Translations under genes and position numbers: made by a program
Shown here: positions 1-8,301 of the stretch, one piece after another
Layout of the letters: each line of letters starts with the position of its first letter
Position numbering within the stretch: the first letter of the stretch is position 1
The notes under the pieces: model-generated
Told to the model about the DNA's origin: nothing
Database searches by the model: none
Seen by the model: only the letters and a program-made list of their open reading frames with translations
Assembly: GCA_027491165.1 (NCBI GenBank)
Contig: JAIXWS010000013.1
Coordinates: 17,193 to 81,192 of the forward strand
From: Sphingobacteriales bacterium
Lineage (GTDB): Bacteria; Bacteroidota; Bacteroidia; Chitinophagales; Chitinophagaceae
DNA: 64,000 nucleotides
Direction: 5' to 3'

Positions 1-240
1 CATTTCAACATCAGCCATCCCGTTAGACTTGGCATAAGTGTTGATTTCTTCGCTGAGTAAATGATAGGTAAAGAAACCATATCGGCAGGCTACAAAAATT
101 GTTTGACCGTCTGATGCTAGCGATACCCCACGATTGTAGGGCATATGCGAGCGCCACTGACCAATAGGTTCGCCCTGTGCAAAACCATTAAGGACTAGTG
201 CAAAACTTATAAATGCGGTGAGTATTATACGAATGTTCAT
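1..240 (-). CDS. PorZ-like T9SS beta-propeller protein (N-terminal part only)
   Basis: This open frame is not in the ORF track. It starts at the ATG ending at base 240 on the minus strand and runs off the left edge, so only 80 residues are visible. It opens with a signal peptide (MNIRIILTAFISFALVLNGFAQ) and continues with IGQWRSHMPYNRGVSLASDG and VACRYGFFTYH. This is the start of the two-component-regulator-type propeller family that includes PorZ, a surface component of the type IX secretion attachment complex. The assignment rests on the N-terminal blade pattern and on the T9SS cargo elsewhere in the window. It could also be a paralogous propeller protein. The rest of the gene lies outside the window. 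Confidence 0.65.
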   Translation of the reverse strand, partial: MNIRIILTAFISFALVLNGFAQGEPIGQWRSHMPYNRGVSLASDGQTIFVACRYGFFTYHLLSEEINTYAKSNGMADVEM

Positions 241-300
241 GTTTGAATGATTTAGGATGGCCTTGCGTGCATAATATTAAGAACGTGGCAATAGAAAAGC

Positions 301-867
301 TTATTGTATACTGAGCAGATATTCTATTGTTTTCGGATAAAAAGCGTGTTCAAGTTTTGCGACTTTTTGGGCTATGTTTTCTACCGTTTCATTGGCGGTA
401 AGGGCACAACGTACTTGGACAATTTGTGCCCCTTCATCGTAATGTTCATTAACAAAGTGAATCGTTATTCCTGTTTCCTTTTCATTATTGGCTTTCACCG
501 CTTGGTGTACCTTGTTGCCATACATTCCTTTTCCCCCATATTTAGGCAAAAGGGCTGGGTGTATATTGATTGTTTTGTCAGGAAAGGCTTGCAATAAGGA
601 AAGGGGCATTTTCAACAAGAAACCAGCTAATACAATTAGGCTGGGCTCATAGTCCATTATTTGTGTGATCATCAAAGGCTCTTCTATAGTCGTTTTGTTC
701 ACTATTAAAAAGGGAATATTATGTAGGCGGGCAATGTCCAGCACTCCCGCTTCTGCGTTATTACAAACCACAAGATTTACTTTGGCTTGTTTCGTTTGGT
801 TAAAATAATCAATTATTGCTTGTGCATTGCTGCCTTTGCCCGAGGCAAATAATACTAATGATTTCAT
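301..867 (-). CDS. purN: Phosphoribosylglycinamide formyltransferase
   Basis: Cytosolic enzyme of purine biosynthesis that transfers the formyl group from 10-formyltetrahydrofolate to GAR. The 188-residue protein has the usual PurN length. It begins with the nucleotide-fold segment LVLFASGKGSNAQAII, and the formyltransferase signature is present as NIHPALLPKYGGKGMYG followed by HFVNEHYDEGAQI. Together these supply the Asn, His and Asp of the active site. The gene stands alone, pointing left toward the PorZ-like gene. A near-promoter, TACTTTTA, lies upstream but lacks the last G of the Bacteroidota -7 box. Identification is secure. Confidence 0.95.
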   Translation of the reverse strand: MKSLVLFASGKGSNAQAIIDYFNQTKQAKVNLVVCNNAEAGVLDIARLHNIPFLIVNKTTIEEPLMITQIMDYEPSLIVLAGFLLKMPLSLLQAFPDKTINIHPALLPKYGGKGMYGNKVHQAVKANNEKETGITIHFVNEHYDEGAQIVQVRCALTANETVENIAQKVAKLEHAFYPKTIEYLLSIQ

Positions 868-1071
868 TGCTGCTTTCTATAGCTGTAAAAGTACGATTAA
901 TGTTGGCTTTTTTGGAAAAGGAAAAAACAGTAAAATCGCCTAGAAATTTTAGGTCTTTATTCTGTTTTGCTTACCATATTTGCCAGCTTAATGCAGTAGT
1001 TTTGTTTGCCGAATCAAAAAAGCAAGTTGTTTTTTTGTAGTTTTTGCTAAGACTTTTTTTATTTTCAATCC

Positions 1072-1932
1072 ATGATAGAATTACGCCCACAGCGGTTTCA
1101 GGTTTTGCCCTTAATCGTCAAAAATTTAATCATCATCAATGCCATTTTTTTATTACTAGATACCGCCTTAGAAAGGTACGGCATCAACTTGTCGCAATAT
1201 CTTGGCTTACATTATTGGAGCTCTCAATTTTTTGGTCCTTGGCAGCTCATCACCCACTTGTTTATGCATGGTAATTTTGGGCATTTATTTTTCAACATGT
1301 TTGCGCTTTGGATGTTTGGTAGCATTATTGAAAATATATGGGGGCCCAAACGTTTTTTGATTTTTTACTTTGTATGCGGCTTGGGTGCCGCACTTTGTCA
1401 CCTAGCGGTTTTGGGTTTCGAGTTTGGTGCTATTGAAAAAGCATTTGCGATGTACCAGCAAAACCCAAGTGTTGATCAGTTTGCGCAATTTATTGGTCAG
1501 CATGTAGGGAATCCATCTGCTCTTGGATTTACGGATTTGTTGCGTGAGTGGGAAGGAGACCCGGCTAATCCCATTTTGCGTAACCAAGCATCTTTATTTA
1601 TTGAACAATATTTACATGGGGGCTTCGATCCCAATAGCCGTTCTGTTTTTGCAGGTATTATGGACCAAGCCACTGTAGGCGCATCTGGAGCCGTGTTTGG
1701 TGTGTTATTTGCTTATGGTTTTCTGTTCCCTAATACCGAATTGTATATCTACTTTTTATTTCCGATTAAGGCAAAATATTTTGTGGCCCTTTATGCTGCT
1801 ATCGAATTGTTTTCGGGTTTTAATAATTCTGCCGGCGATAATGTGGCTCATTTTGCACACCTTGGCGGTATGCTCTTTGCCTTTATATTGCTTAAGTATT
1901 GGCAGTCTAATAATCGCCAGCCTCTGTATTAA
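1072..1932 (+). CDS. Rhomboid family intramembrane serine protease (catalytically complete)
   Basis: Integral membrane protease of 286 residues with about six membrane segments. The catalytic serine sits in GASG (Ser205) and the partner histidine in AHFAHLGG (His263). The oxyanion motif HxxxN is present as HLFFN (residues 71-75). An unusually long loop of roughly 80 residues, about 115-200, separates an early membrane segment from the catalytic serine helix. Substrates cannot be predicted. The next gene, 21 bp downstream on the same strand, is a rhomboid that has lost the catalytic residues, so the two are probably co-transcribed. The ATG at 1072 is preferred; a second ORF at 1044 is a shadow in another frame. 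Confidence 0.9.
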   Translation: MIELRPQRFQVLPLIVKNLIIINAIFLLLDTALERYGINLSQYLGLHYWSSQFFGPWQLITHLFMHGNFGHLFFNMFALWMFGSIIENIWGPKRFLIFYFVCGLGAALCHLAVLGFEFGAIEKAFAMYQQNPSVDQFAQFIGQHVGNPSALGFTDLLREWEGDPANPILRNQASLFIEQYLHGGFDPNSRSVFAGIMDQATVGASGAVFGVLFAYGFLFPNTELYIYFLFPIKAKYFVALYAAIELFSGFNNSAGDNVAHFAHLGGMLFAFILLKYWQSNNRQPLY

Positions 1933-1953
1933 CCACTATTTTATTCTACGTAA

Positions 1954-2802
1954 ATGTCCGCTCGATCTTCCATTCAAAGGTTTCACATTCCCTCTTACAA
2001 CCGCAATGCAGTTGTGCAGTTAATTGCCCTTTCGGGCTTAGGTTTTATTATTATTCATCTTATTTGGATTACGCTAATTGTGTATGCAGTGCCCGAGCAG
2101 CGCTCATTTGCACTGACTTTCGAATATATTGGCCTAGGCAGTTTAGATAGGCTCAAAAGTCGTTGGTGGACGATGTTTGCCTATGGCTGGTGCCATCGCG
2201 GATTTTGGGAGTGGCTCAGCAGTATGATGTGGCTTTATGCATTTGGTAATGTGGTGCAAAATTTGGTAGGGTATAAGCAAATTATCCCCTTGTTTGTCTA
2301 TGGTGTTGTCGCGGGCGGATTGGCTTTTGCTGGTGTACAACTCCTTCCGGCAGCACTTATGCCTGATAATGCAATGGTCATGGGTGCGCAAGGGGGTATC
2401 ATGGCTTTGATGGCAGCAGCCTTGACGCTATCGCCCAAATACAGAATTTATTTGAGCGATTATTTCAGTATTCCACTATTGTTGCTGGCAGGTATTTTTA
2501 TTTTGCTCATGATCATCAACTCGAATTTTGAAATAGCAACGATCAGCTTATTGGCTGCTGGTGCAGCAGTAGGCTTCGTTTATATTAAACTGTTGCAAAA
2601 TGGCTTTCAGCCAGGCGCTTGGGCCTATCGATTGTATAATAAAATGGATACAGTGCTTAGTCCGCCGATTACAACAAAAGCAAGAGGCGTCAAACCCTTG
2701 AGCGAGCAAGCTATTGATAATATCCTAGACAAAATAAATGAAAAGGGTTACCATTCGCTTAGTCAATCAGAAAAAGATCAGCTTCGCGAAACGAGCCGCT
2801 AA
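1954..2802 (+). CDS. Inactive rhomboid-fold membrane protein with C-terminal DUF6576-like tail
   Basis: The 282-residue protein has the rhomboid membrane topology but not the active site. The GxSG motif reads GAQG (Gln146 in place of Ser). The membrane segment that should hold the catalytic His reads ISLLAAGAAVGFVY with no histidine, and the HxxxN motif has become EWLSS. The C-terminal cytosolic tail (LSEQAIDNILDKINEKGYHS) resembles the small DUF6576 domain seen on Bacteroidota rhomboids. Membrane proteins of this type in other organisms bind rhomboid substrates without cutting them. A regulatory or chaperone role for its active neighbour is an inference. The family call is confident, the role is not. 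Confidence 0.85.
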   Translation: MSARSSIQRFHIPSYNRNAVVQLIALSGLGFIIIHLIWITLIVYAVPEQRSFALTFEYIGLGSLDRLKSRWWTMFAYGWCHRGFWEWLSSMMWLYAFGNVVQNLVGYKQIIPLFVYGVVAGGLAFAGVQLLPAALMPDNAMVMGAQGGIMALMAAALTLSPKYRIYLSDYFSIPLLLLAGIFILLMIINSNFEIATISLLAAGAAVGFVYIKLLQNGFQPGAWAYRLYNKMDTVLSPPITTKARGVKPLSEQAIDNILDKINEKGYHSLSQSEKDQLRETSR

Positions 2803-2917
2803 ATTTTATCCAAGACATTTTTGTCAGCGTCAATTTGACTAAATGACATTAATTTTATTTTGGCGTTTAAATTGCACCTATATCAAGAATACTTTTTAAC
2901 TCTTAAAAAAATAAAAC

Positions 2918-3616
2918 ATGAACAATAATGAATTCCGCAAATATGCTATCAAGCATCATGGCATCAGTAGCCTTACTGTAGATAGTTATACCGCTGCTGT
3001 AAACAGGAAAATGCCCAGCAATCTTACGCCCTATATTTTAGAAGAAAGACAATTACATGGCACAACCATTGACGTGTTCTCGCGTTTGATGATGGATCGC
3101 ATTATTTTTTTGGGCGAAGGAATTAATGATTATGTTGCCAATGTGGTAACCGCCCAAATGCTTTTTTTAGAAAGTGCAGATCGCAATCGTGACATTCAAA
3201 TGTACCTCAATAGTCCAGGTGGCAGCGTTTATGCTGGCTTGGGTATTTATGATACCATGCAAATTATCAATCCGGATGTGTCTACTATTTGTACGGGTAT
3301 CGCAGCATCAATGGGTGCTGTGTTGATGTGTGCGGGTGCAAAAGGAAAACGCACGGCACTAAAGCATAGCAGGGTAATGATTCATCAGCCATTGGGTGGT
3401 GCTGAGGGTCAAGCAAGTGATATTGAAATTACCGCTCGTGAGATTGGTAAATTGAAAAAAGAACTGTACGAAATCATTGCGGAGCATAGTGGGCAGAAAT
3501 TCTCTAAAGTTGAAAAAGATAGCGACCGCGATTATTGGATGACCGCCAAAGAAGCAAAGGATTACGGCATGATTGACGAGGTGCTCGAACGCAATCCACG
3601 TAAGAAATTAGCTTAA
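2918..3616 (+). CDS. clpP: ATP-dependent Clp protease proteolytic subunit
   Basis: Cytosolic serine peptidase subunit that forms the ClpP tetradecamer and works with a Clp ATPase such as ClpX. The 232-residue protein shows the full triad: Ser131 in IAASMGAVL, His156 in VMIHQPLGG and the Asp of DRDYWM near residue 205. The handle region GGSVYAGLGIYDTMQII is intact. The N terminus is about 40 residues longer than in E. coli before LEERQLHG, so a propeptide or lineage-specific extension is likely. No ClpX gene follows; a strong terminator lies 21 bp after the stop, so the gene appears monocistronic. Confidence 0.95.
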   Translation: MNNNEFRKYAIKHHGISSLTVDSYTAAVNRKMPSNLTPYILEERQLHGTTIDVFSRLMMDRIIFLGEGINDYVANVVTAQMLFLESADRNRDIQMYLNSPGGSVYAGLGIYDTMQIINPDVSTICTGIAASMGAVLMCAGAKGKRTALKHSRVMIHQPLGGAEGQASDIEITAREIGKLKKELYEIIAEHSGQKFSKVEKDSDRDYWMTAKEAKDYGMIDEVLERNPRKKLA

Positions 3617-3637
3617 TAAAAGTTTTATCTACAAGGC

Positions 3638-3678
3638 AAACAACTAAGGCATTCTTATCTAGAATGCCTTAGTTGTTT
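3638..3678 (+). terminator. Rho-independent terminator after clpP
   Basis: A perfect inverted repeat, AAACAACTAAGGCATTCT / AGAATGCCTTAGTTGTTT, forms an 18-bp stem with a TATCT loop 21 bp downstream of the clpP stop. The T-run is only TTT inside the stem, so termination rests mainly on the long stem. Confidence 0.8.
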
Positions 3679-3970
3679 ACTAACTCTTGCTAAGCCTATA
3701 GGGTTTATTTTACACCCTATTTCTGTAGCGCATCGTTAATCGGTTTCGTCTGACTCCTTTTACAGCCTTGATTTCATGTAAACAAACGTCTTATTGGGGT
3801 ATAGGTGCATGGTTTGTTGCTGCGTGCATTGCTTGTGTAGCAATAGACCCATCTTATAAAACTGTATTTTAATTGTTTATAAATGATGCTTTGTGTGAAA
3901 AGCATAAAAATATCAAATATTTAAGCCTGTTTTCTCATTCGGTTCTATTCAATATTGTTTTCGGATTTAT
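3679..3970. other. Gene-free spacer between clpP and lutB
   Basis: No credible reading frame is present. The ORF-track start at 3873 for the lutB frame is a TTG whose 46-residue extension does not look like the family N terminus. A second small inverted repeat, ATAGGGT-TTATTTTAC-ACCCTAT (3698-3720), lies here and may be a weak back-up terminator. I see no other structure. Confidence 0.5.
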
Positions 3971-4004
3971 TTTGAAAACATTTATGGCAGAGCGAGTATA
4001 TTTG
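3971..4004 (+). promoter_or_regulatory. Bacteroidota-type promoter of lutB
   Basis: TTTG at 3971-3974 and TATATTTG at 3997-4004, separated by 22 bp, match the -33/-7 consensus of the Bacteroidota primary sigma factor. Only six bases separate the -7 box from the ATG at 4011, so transcription should begin at or next to the start codon. This argues against the longer ORF-track start. Confidence 0.6.
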
Positions 4005-4010
4005 CTATCA

Positions 4011-5396
4011 ATGAATCAGCAGCAATCCATTTTCTTAGCCAAGAGTGAGGTTAAAACCCACGACCTTGAACACAAGCGCAAAATTTCGTGGAATATCCAG
4101 AAATATAATGCTTCAGTGCTTAAGGGTAAAGAGCAATTTGCAGAGCTTGAGTTGGCGCGCAAAAAAGCAAAAAATATTAAATGGAAAGCCATTGAAGAAT
4201 TAGATAGACATTTAGAAGTCTTTGAAAAAAATTTCACAGCCAAAGGTGGAAAATTACTTTGGGCCAACGATGCAGAAGAAGCACAGCAGCACATCATTAA
4301 AATTTGCACAGAAAAAAACACCACGCAGATTGTAAAATCTAAGTCGATGGTAACGGAGGAAATACACCTCAACGAATTTTTGGAAGCGCATGGGATTGAA
4401 TCTGTAGAAACAGATCTCGGTGAATATATTCAGCAGCTAGATGGCGAAGCGCCCTATCATATTGTAACGCCGGCTATGCACAAAAGTAAAGAGGATGTTG
4501 CTAAGCTCTTTCATGAAAAATTAGGCACACCCTCTAATCTTAGCCCTACACAATTAACCCTTGTTGCGCGCGAAAAATTGCGCAGCAAATACCAAACAGC
4601 ACAGATAGGTATAACAGGAGCAAATTTTTGGATTGCAGATGCTGGCGCCATTTCTGTTACAGAAAACGAAGGAAATGCTCGTTTGACAACAGCTTTGCCT
4701 AAAGTGCATATTGCTATTGTTGGTATTGAAAAAGTGCTGCCAAGTATCAAAGATTTGAATTTGTTTTTGCCTTTATTGGCCACTTTTGGTACAGGACAAA
4801 AAGTGACTTCATACAATACCTTGTTCAGTGGGCCCAAGCAAAAAAATGAGCAAGATGGTCCCGATGAGATGTATGTCATTATGTTGGATAATGGGCGAAC
4901 AAATTTATTAGCAGATATTAGTGTGCGTGAAAGCATGTATTGCATTCGCTGTGGATCCTGCCTCAATGCCTGCCCCATTTATAAAAATATCGGAGGCCAT
5001 GCCTATGGCGCAACGTATAGTGGGCCAATTGGCGCCGTTATTACCCCTCATATGAAAGGCATGGAGGAGTATAAGCACTTGAGCTACGCCTCAAGTCTCT
5101 GTGGCAATTGTACAGAAGTGTGCCCCCTTAAAATCAACATACACTCTATGTTATTAGCCAATAGGCAAGCATCTGTAAACGCTGGTTTGAATGGATTTCA
5201 GGAAAATATGGGTTGGGCCTTGTGGCAAAAAGGAATGATGAATCGTAAGCTTATAGGACTAGCAGGACAGGGAATAAAAAATAAAGTATTTCATTCTGTT
5301 TTTAGCAAAAGCTGGGCTAATAGGCGTGAAGAGATACAGTTTCCAAAACAAACCTTTCAACAGTTGTTTGCCGAGCGTAATAAAAAAGAATCCTAG
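4011..5396 (+). CDS. lutB: LutB/LldF-like iron-sulfur protein of L-lactate oxidation
   Basis: Cytosolic iron-sulfur subunit of the LutABC L-lactate-oxidising complex. The 461-residue protein has an N-terminal LUD domain (about residues 60-290). Two 4Fe-4S motifs follow: CIRCGSCLNACPIYKNIGG and CGNCTEVCPLKINI. I chose the ATG at 4011 because it sits directly after a good promoter, and because the track start at 3873 is a TTG adding 46 unlike residues; an ATG at 3984 is also possible. LutA and LutC are not next to it, which is unusual. Three genes of envelope or modification type follow closely. Family certain; partners must be encoded elsewhere. Confidence 0.9.
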   Translation: MNQQQSIFLAKSEVKTHDLEHKRKISWNIQKYNASVLKGKEQFAELELARKKAKNIKWKAIEELDRHLEVFEKNFTAKGGKLLWANDAEEAQQHIIKICTEKNTTQIVKSKSMVTEEIHLNEFLEAHGIESVETDLGEYIQQLDGEAPYHIVTPAMHKSKEDVAKLFHEKLGTPSNLSPTQLTLVAREKLRSKYQTAQIGITGANFWIADAGAISVTENEGNARLTTALPKVHIAIVGIEKVLPSIKDLNLFLPLLATFGTGQKVTSYNTLFSGPKQKNEQDGPDEMYVIMLDNGRTNLLADISVRESMYCIRCGSCLNACPIYKNIGGHAYGATYSGPIGAVITPHMKGMEEYKHLSYASSLCGNCTEVCPLKINIHSMLLANRQASVNAGLNGFQENMGWALWQKGMMNRKLIGLAGQGIKNKVFHSVFSKSWANRREEIQFPKQTFQQLFAERNKKES

Positions 5397-5400
5397 TTTT

Positions 5401-6312
5401 TTGACCCCTAAAACAGCATACCAATCGATTGCTCATTTATTGCCATTGTTTCATCAACCATGGTGGTTAGATGCTGTATGCAAAGGTGGTTGGGATGTAG
5501 CTATCCTAAAAGAACAAGAAAAAGTACTCGCTGCTTGGCCCTATCAAGTTGAGCAAAAATGGGGCTTTAGTTTGCTGCGCAACCCCCCATTTACGCCATA
5601 TTTGGGCCCTATATCCCTAAGCGAAAAGCCACTTAGTGAAGACTGGGTAGAAGATTTATATCGGCAATTACCCAAAGTGCATTTTGCGCAATGGACCTGC
5701 CTGCCTGAGTTTACACAAAAGTCTTTGGTTCGGTTCAAAAATAGCAAACAGCAGCAAAGGGTAACTTATTGCATTGAACTGAAGTTGTCAGAGGAAGAGC
5801 TATGGCAAAACATGCATCCGAAAAGAAGGAATGCTATTCGGAAGGCCCAGTCTGATTTGGTTGTTCAGTCTAAGATGATGGATGTGGATGATTTTGTAGA
5901 CTGGCAAAAATTGGCCTTTGACGAAAAGAAAAGTAGGTACCCTTTTACTGCGGCCTTTCTCAAACCTGTAATCGATAAGGCTTCAGAGCAAAAAGCCTCA
6001 CTTAATTACAGTGTTAGCGATAAAAGCGGAAATGAATTAGGTCAAATTTGGTTGGCTTTTGATGCTTCAAAAGTGTATTATTTACTCAGTGCTACACCAG
6101 CCCAAACGCATCGCGGCGCGATTGCATTGTTGCTATGGACTGCTATACTAGAGTCTAAAAAAATGGGCTTGGAGACTTTTGATTTTGAAGGGAGTATGGA
6201 TGATGGGATCGCTCATTTTTTTCATCGCTTTGGAGGCATAAAGAAAAGCTATCCAAATTATAGCATTGCCCATTCCTTCCTTTGGCAATGGAAACAAAAA
6301 CTATTCGGCTAA
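5401..6312 (+). CDS. FemAB/GNAT-like acyltransferase
   Basis: Protein of about 300 residues with the double-GNAT architecture of FemAB-like or BioF2-like acyltransferases. Visible landmarks are FHQPWWLDAVC near the start, the basic segment MHPKRRNAIRKAQ, and FDFEGSMDDGIAHFFHRFGG near the end, which matches the family's acceptor-site region. Such enzymes add amino-acyl or acyl groups to cell-wall or surface polymers. The track start (GTG at 5326) overlaps lutB by 71 bp. I prefer the TTG at 5401, right after the lutB stop, with TTG 5368 as another option. Its stop lies 3 bp before the next gene, so it belongs to an operon with the deacetylase. The substrate is unknown. Confidence 0.7.
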   Translation: MTPKTAYQSIAHLLPLFHQPWWLDAVCKGGWDVAILKEQEKVLAAWPYQVEQKWGFSLLRNPPFTPYLGPISLSEKPLSEDWVEDLYRQLPKVHFAQWTCLPEFTQKSLVRFKNSKQQQRVTYCIELKLSEEELWQNMHPKRRNAIRKAQSDLVVQSKMMDVDDFVDWQKLAFDEKKSRYPFTAAFLKPVIDKASEQKASLNYSVSDKSGNELGQIWLAFDASKVYYLLSATPAQTHRGAIALLLWTAILESKKMGLETFDFEGSMDDGIAHFFHRFGGIKKSYPNYSIAHSFLWQWKQKLFG

Positions 6313-6315
6313 ACT

Positions 6316-7605
6316 ATGCATATTGTCATCATCGTATCAGAAATATCTAGCCGCTTGACTTATGTCTGCGATTGGATTTTTGTGCAACAGTTAGGAGTTG
6401 ACTATAAGTTTTGTACGAATAAGACAGAGGAACAAGAGGCCTTATTGACCATAGACTACACCAATAAAGTCAGTAATTTTTCGGTGCCTAATATTGGATT
6501 GTTGTTTGCAAATAGCATTGAACAACAAAGCATACATACGGGCCTTTGGAATGAATTGCCCACGCTCTTTGCTGCACAGGACGCCGACCATGTACTGCCC
6601 TTTGACCTTTTTTCAGCAGTGTTTTATTTAATTAGTCGCTACGAAGAGTATGTTCCTTTTGTTCCTGATAGGCATCATCGCTATCCGGCTACAGAAAGTA
6701 TTTTATTTAAGGCCGGTTTATTAGAAAGGCCAATTATTGATGAATGGCTTTTTGCCCTCTCAAAGCTATTAAGGGATAAAGGCCTTTCGATACATCAAAA
6801 ATCCTTCGAATTTTTACCAACCTATGATATTGATATTGCCTGGAGTTTTAAACATAAAGGATTAAAACGCACGATGGGCGGCTATCTGAGGGATATAGCA
6901 AAAAATAATTTTGAGTCTTTAAAAGAACGTACTGCAGTCTTGCAGGCTAAGAAAAAGGATCCCTATTTTAGTTTTGATGTGACAGATAGGCTGCATCGAG
7001 ATAACGAGCTAGAGCCCTTGTATTTCATTTTGGCCGCAGCCCAAAACACTGCTTGGGACAAGCATATATTGCCATCCAATAAACATATGAGTGCTTTGAT
7101 CCAAAGCCTTGCACAACAATACAAGATTGGAATACATCCGTCTTATCATGCCAACGCACAACCGCATTTATTCAGGGAAGAACAAAAAACATTATCGACA
7201 ATATCGGGCCAGCAGATGGATATTTCCCGACAACATTATATCAAGGTAGAATGGCCCAAAACCTACAGAGCCCTTCTTGAGATGGATATTCGGCAAGACT
7301 ATTCTATGGGATATAGCACACATTTGGGTTTTCGGGCCGGAACAAGCAGATCTTTTTTTTGGTACGATTTGTTGGCAGAAGCACCAACTCAATTGCACAT
7401 TTTCCCTTTCTGCTTTATGGATACAACGGCTCATTACGAGATGGGCTTGTCGGTCGAGGAGGCATTTGAAAAGCTGCATTATTTTAAAAATAGCTTACAA
7501 AAAATCAATGGACTCATGCTTACGGTATTCCATAATTTTTCTTTAGGTACCGATAAGGAATGGATAGGGTGGAATGAAGCTTATGCCGATTTTATAAAGA
7601 AATAA
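6316..7605 (+). CDS. Polysaccharide deacetylase family protein
   Basis: Protein of 429 residues with a Bacteroidota-specific N-terminal domain (DUF7033-like, about 1-160) followed by a NodB-type carbohydrate esterase domain. The metal/catalytic motif 1 appears as LPTYDIDIAW near residue 170, motif 2 as IGIHPSYHAN, and a motif-3-like FRAGTSRSFFWYD lies further on. The family removes N- or O-acetyl groups from surface polysaccharide. No signal peptide is visible, so it may act on a cytosolic precursor. It sits 3 bp after a FemAB-like gene and 3 bp before a methyltransferase gene, suggesting one modification pathway. The specific polymer is not apparent. Confidence 0.8.
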   Translation: MHIVIIVSEISSRLTYVCDWIFVQQLGVDYKFCTNKTEEQEALLTIDYTNKVSNFSVPNIGLLFANSIEQQSIHTGLWNELPTLFAAQDADHVLPFDLFSAVFYLISRYEEYVPFVPDRHHRYPATESILFKAGLLERPIIDEWLFALSKLLRDKGLSIHQKSFEFLPTYDIDIAWSFKHKGLKRTMGGYLRDIAKNNFESLKERTAVLQAKKKDPYFSFDVTDRLHRDNELEPLYFILAAAQNTAWDKHILPSNKHMSALIQSLAQQYKIGIHPSYHANAQPHLFREEQKTLSTISGQQMDISRQHYIKVEWPKTYRALLEMDIRQDYSMGYSTHLGFRAGTSRSFFWYDLLAEAPTQLHIFPFCFMDTTAHYEMGLSVEEAFEKLHYFKNSLQKINGLMLTVFHNFSLGTDKEWIGWNEAYADFIKK

Positions 7606-7608
7606 TGA

Positions 7609-8301
7609 ATGATGGATATTTTAGGTAGAGCGATTTCCGAATACTTTTATGGGGGCAAAGAATACAAATTGTGGGTTCACGATAATCATGGCCCCAAAGT
7701 GGAAATGATTGTCCCAATTTATTTTCGTAGCCCAGAGGCCATGCCCGATTTAGAGCTCATGGCTATTGATATGTGTAAAGGCAAGACTTTAGATATTGGC
7801 GCTGGTGCAGGTAGTCATGCGCTGTTGTTGCAAGAAAAGGGTATAGACGTTACGGCCATTGATATTTCGGAAGGGGCCGTTGAGGTCATGAAAGAGCGTG
7901 GAGTGAAAAAAGCCTTTGTTCAAGATGTTTTTGAAATGAAGCAGGAGAAGTTTGATACCCTTTTATTGTTGATGAATGGCATCGGCTTGGTGCAAACAAT
8001 TGAAGGGTTGAATCGATTTTTACAAGAGGCCAAAACAATGTTGAAAAAGGGCGGGCAATTACTGTTTGATTCTTCTGATGTGGCTTATTTATACGAAGAG
8101 GGGCTACCCCAATTGCCTCATTACTATGGCGAGGTCAAATGTTGCTACGAATATCGTCGTCAAAAGTCGGAATGGTTTTCTTGGTTGTATATTGATGAAC
8201 GAACACTTCGTGAAGTTGCTTTGGACAATGGTTTTGATACTAAGCTTTTGTTTGTTGATGAGTCAGGACAATATCTAGCAAAGCTTACTTTGTCGAAATA
8301 G
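7609..8301 (+). CDS. Class I SAM-dependent methyltransferase
   Basis: Soluble 230-residue protein with the Rossmann motif I LDIGAGAGSHALLL (about residue 61), the acidic end of strand 2 in VTAIDIS, and the post-motif segment LLLLMNGIGLVQ. It looks like a small-molecule or lipid/sugar methyltransferase rather than an rRNA enzyme, but the substrate is not predictable. The start is ambiguous: ATGs at 7605, 7609 and 7612 lie around the upstream stop, showing tight coupling with the deacetylase gene. The last 17 bp overlap the 3' end of aroE on the other strand. Confidence 0.85.
   Translation: MMDILGRAISEYFYGGKEYKLWVHDNHGPKVEMIVPIYFRSPEAMPDLELMAIDMCKGKTLDIGAGAGSHALLLQEKGIDVTAIDISEGAVEVMKERGVKKAFVQDVFEMKQEKFDTLLLLMNGIGLVQTIEGLNRFLQEAKTMLKKGGQLLFDSSDVAYLYEEGLPQLPHYYGEVKCCYEYRRQKSEWFSWLYIDERTLREVALDNGFDTKLLFVDESGQYLAKLTLSK

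Noticed and set aside
3873-4010. N-terminal 46-codon extension of lutB in the ORF track
   Set aside because: It starts at TTG, does not resemble LutB, and a promoter -7 box lies inside it just before the ATG at 4011.
5326-5400. 25-codon extension of the FemAB-like gene overlapping lutB by 71 bp
   Set aside because: It starts at GTG, overlaps a well-supported gene heavily, and the family match begins near QPWWLDAV.
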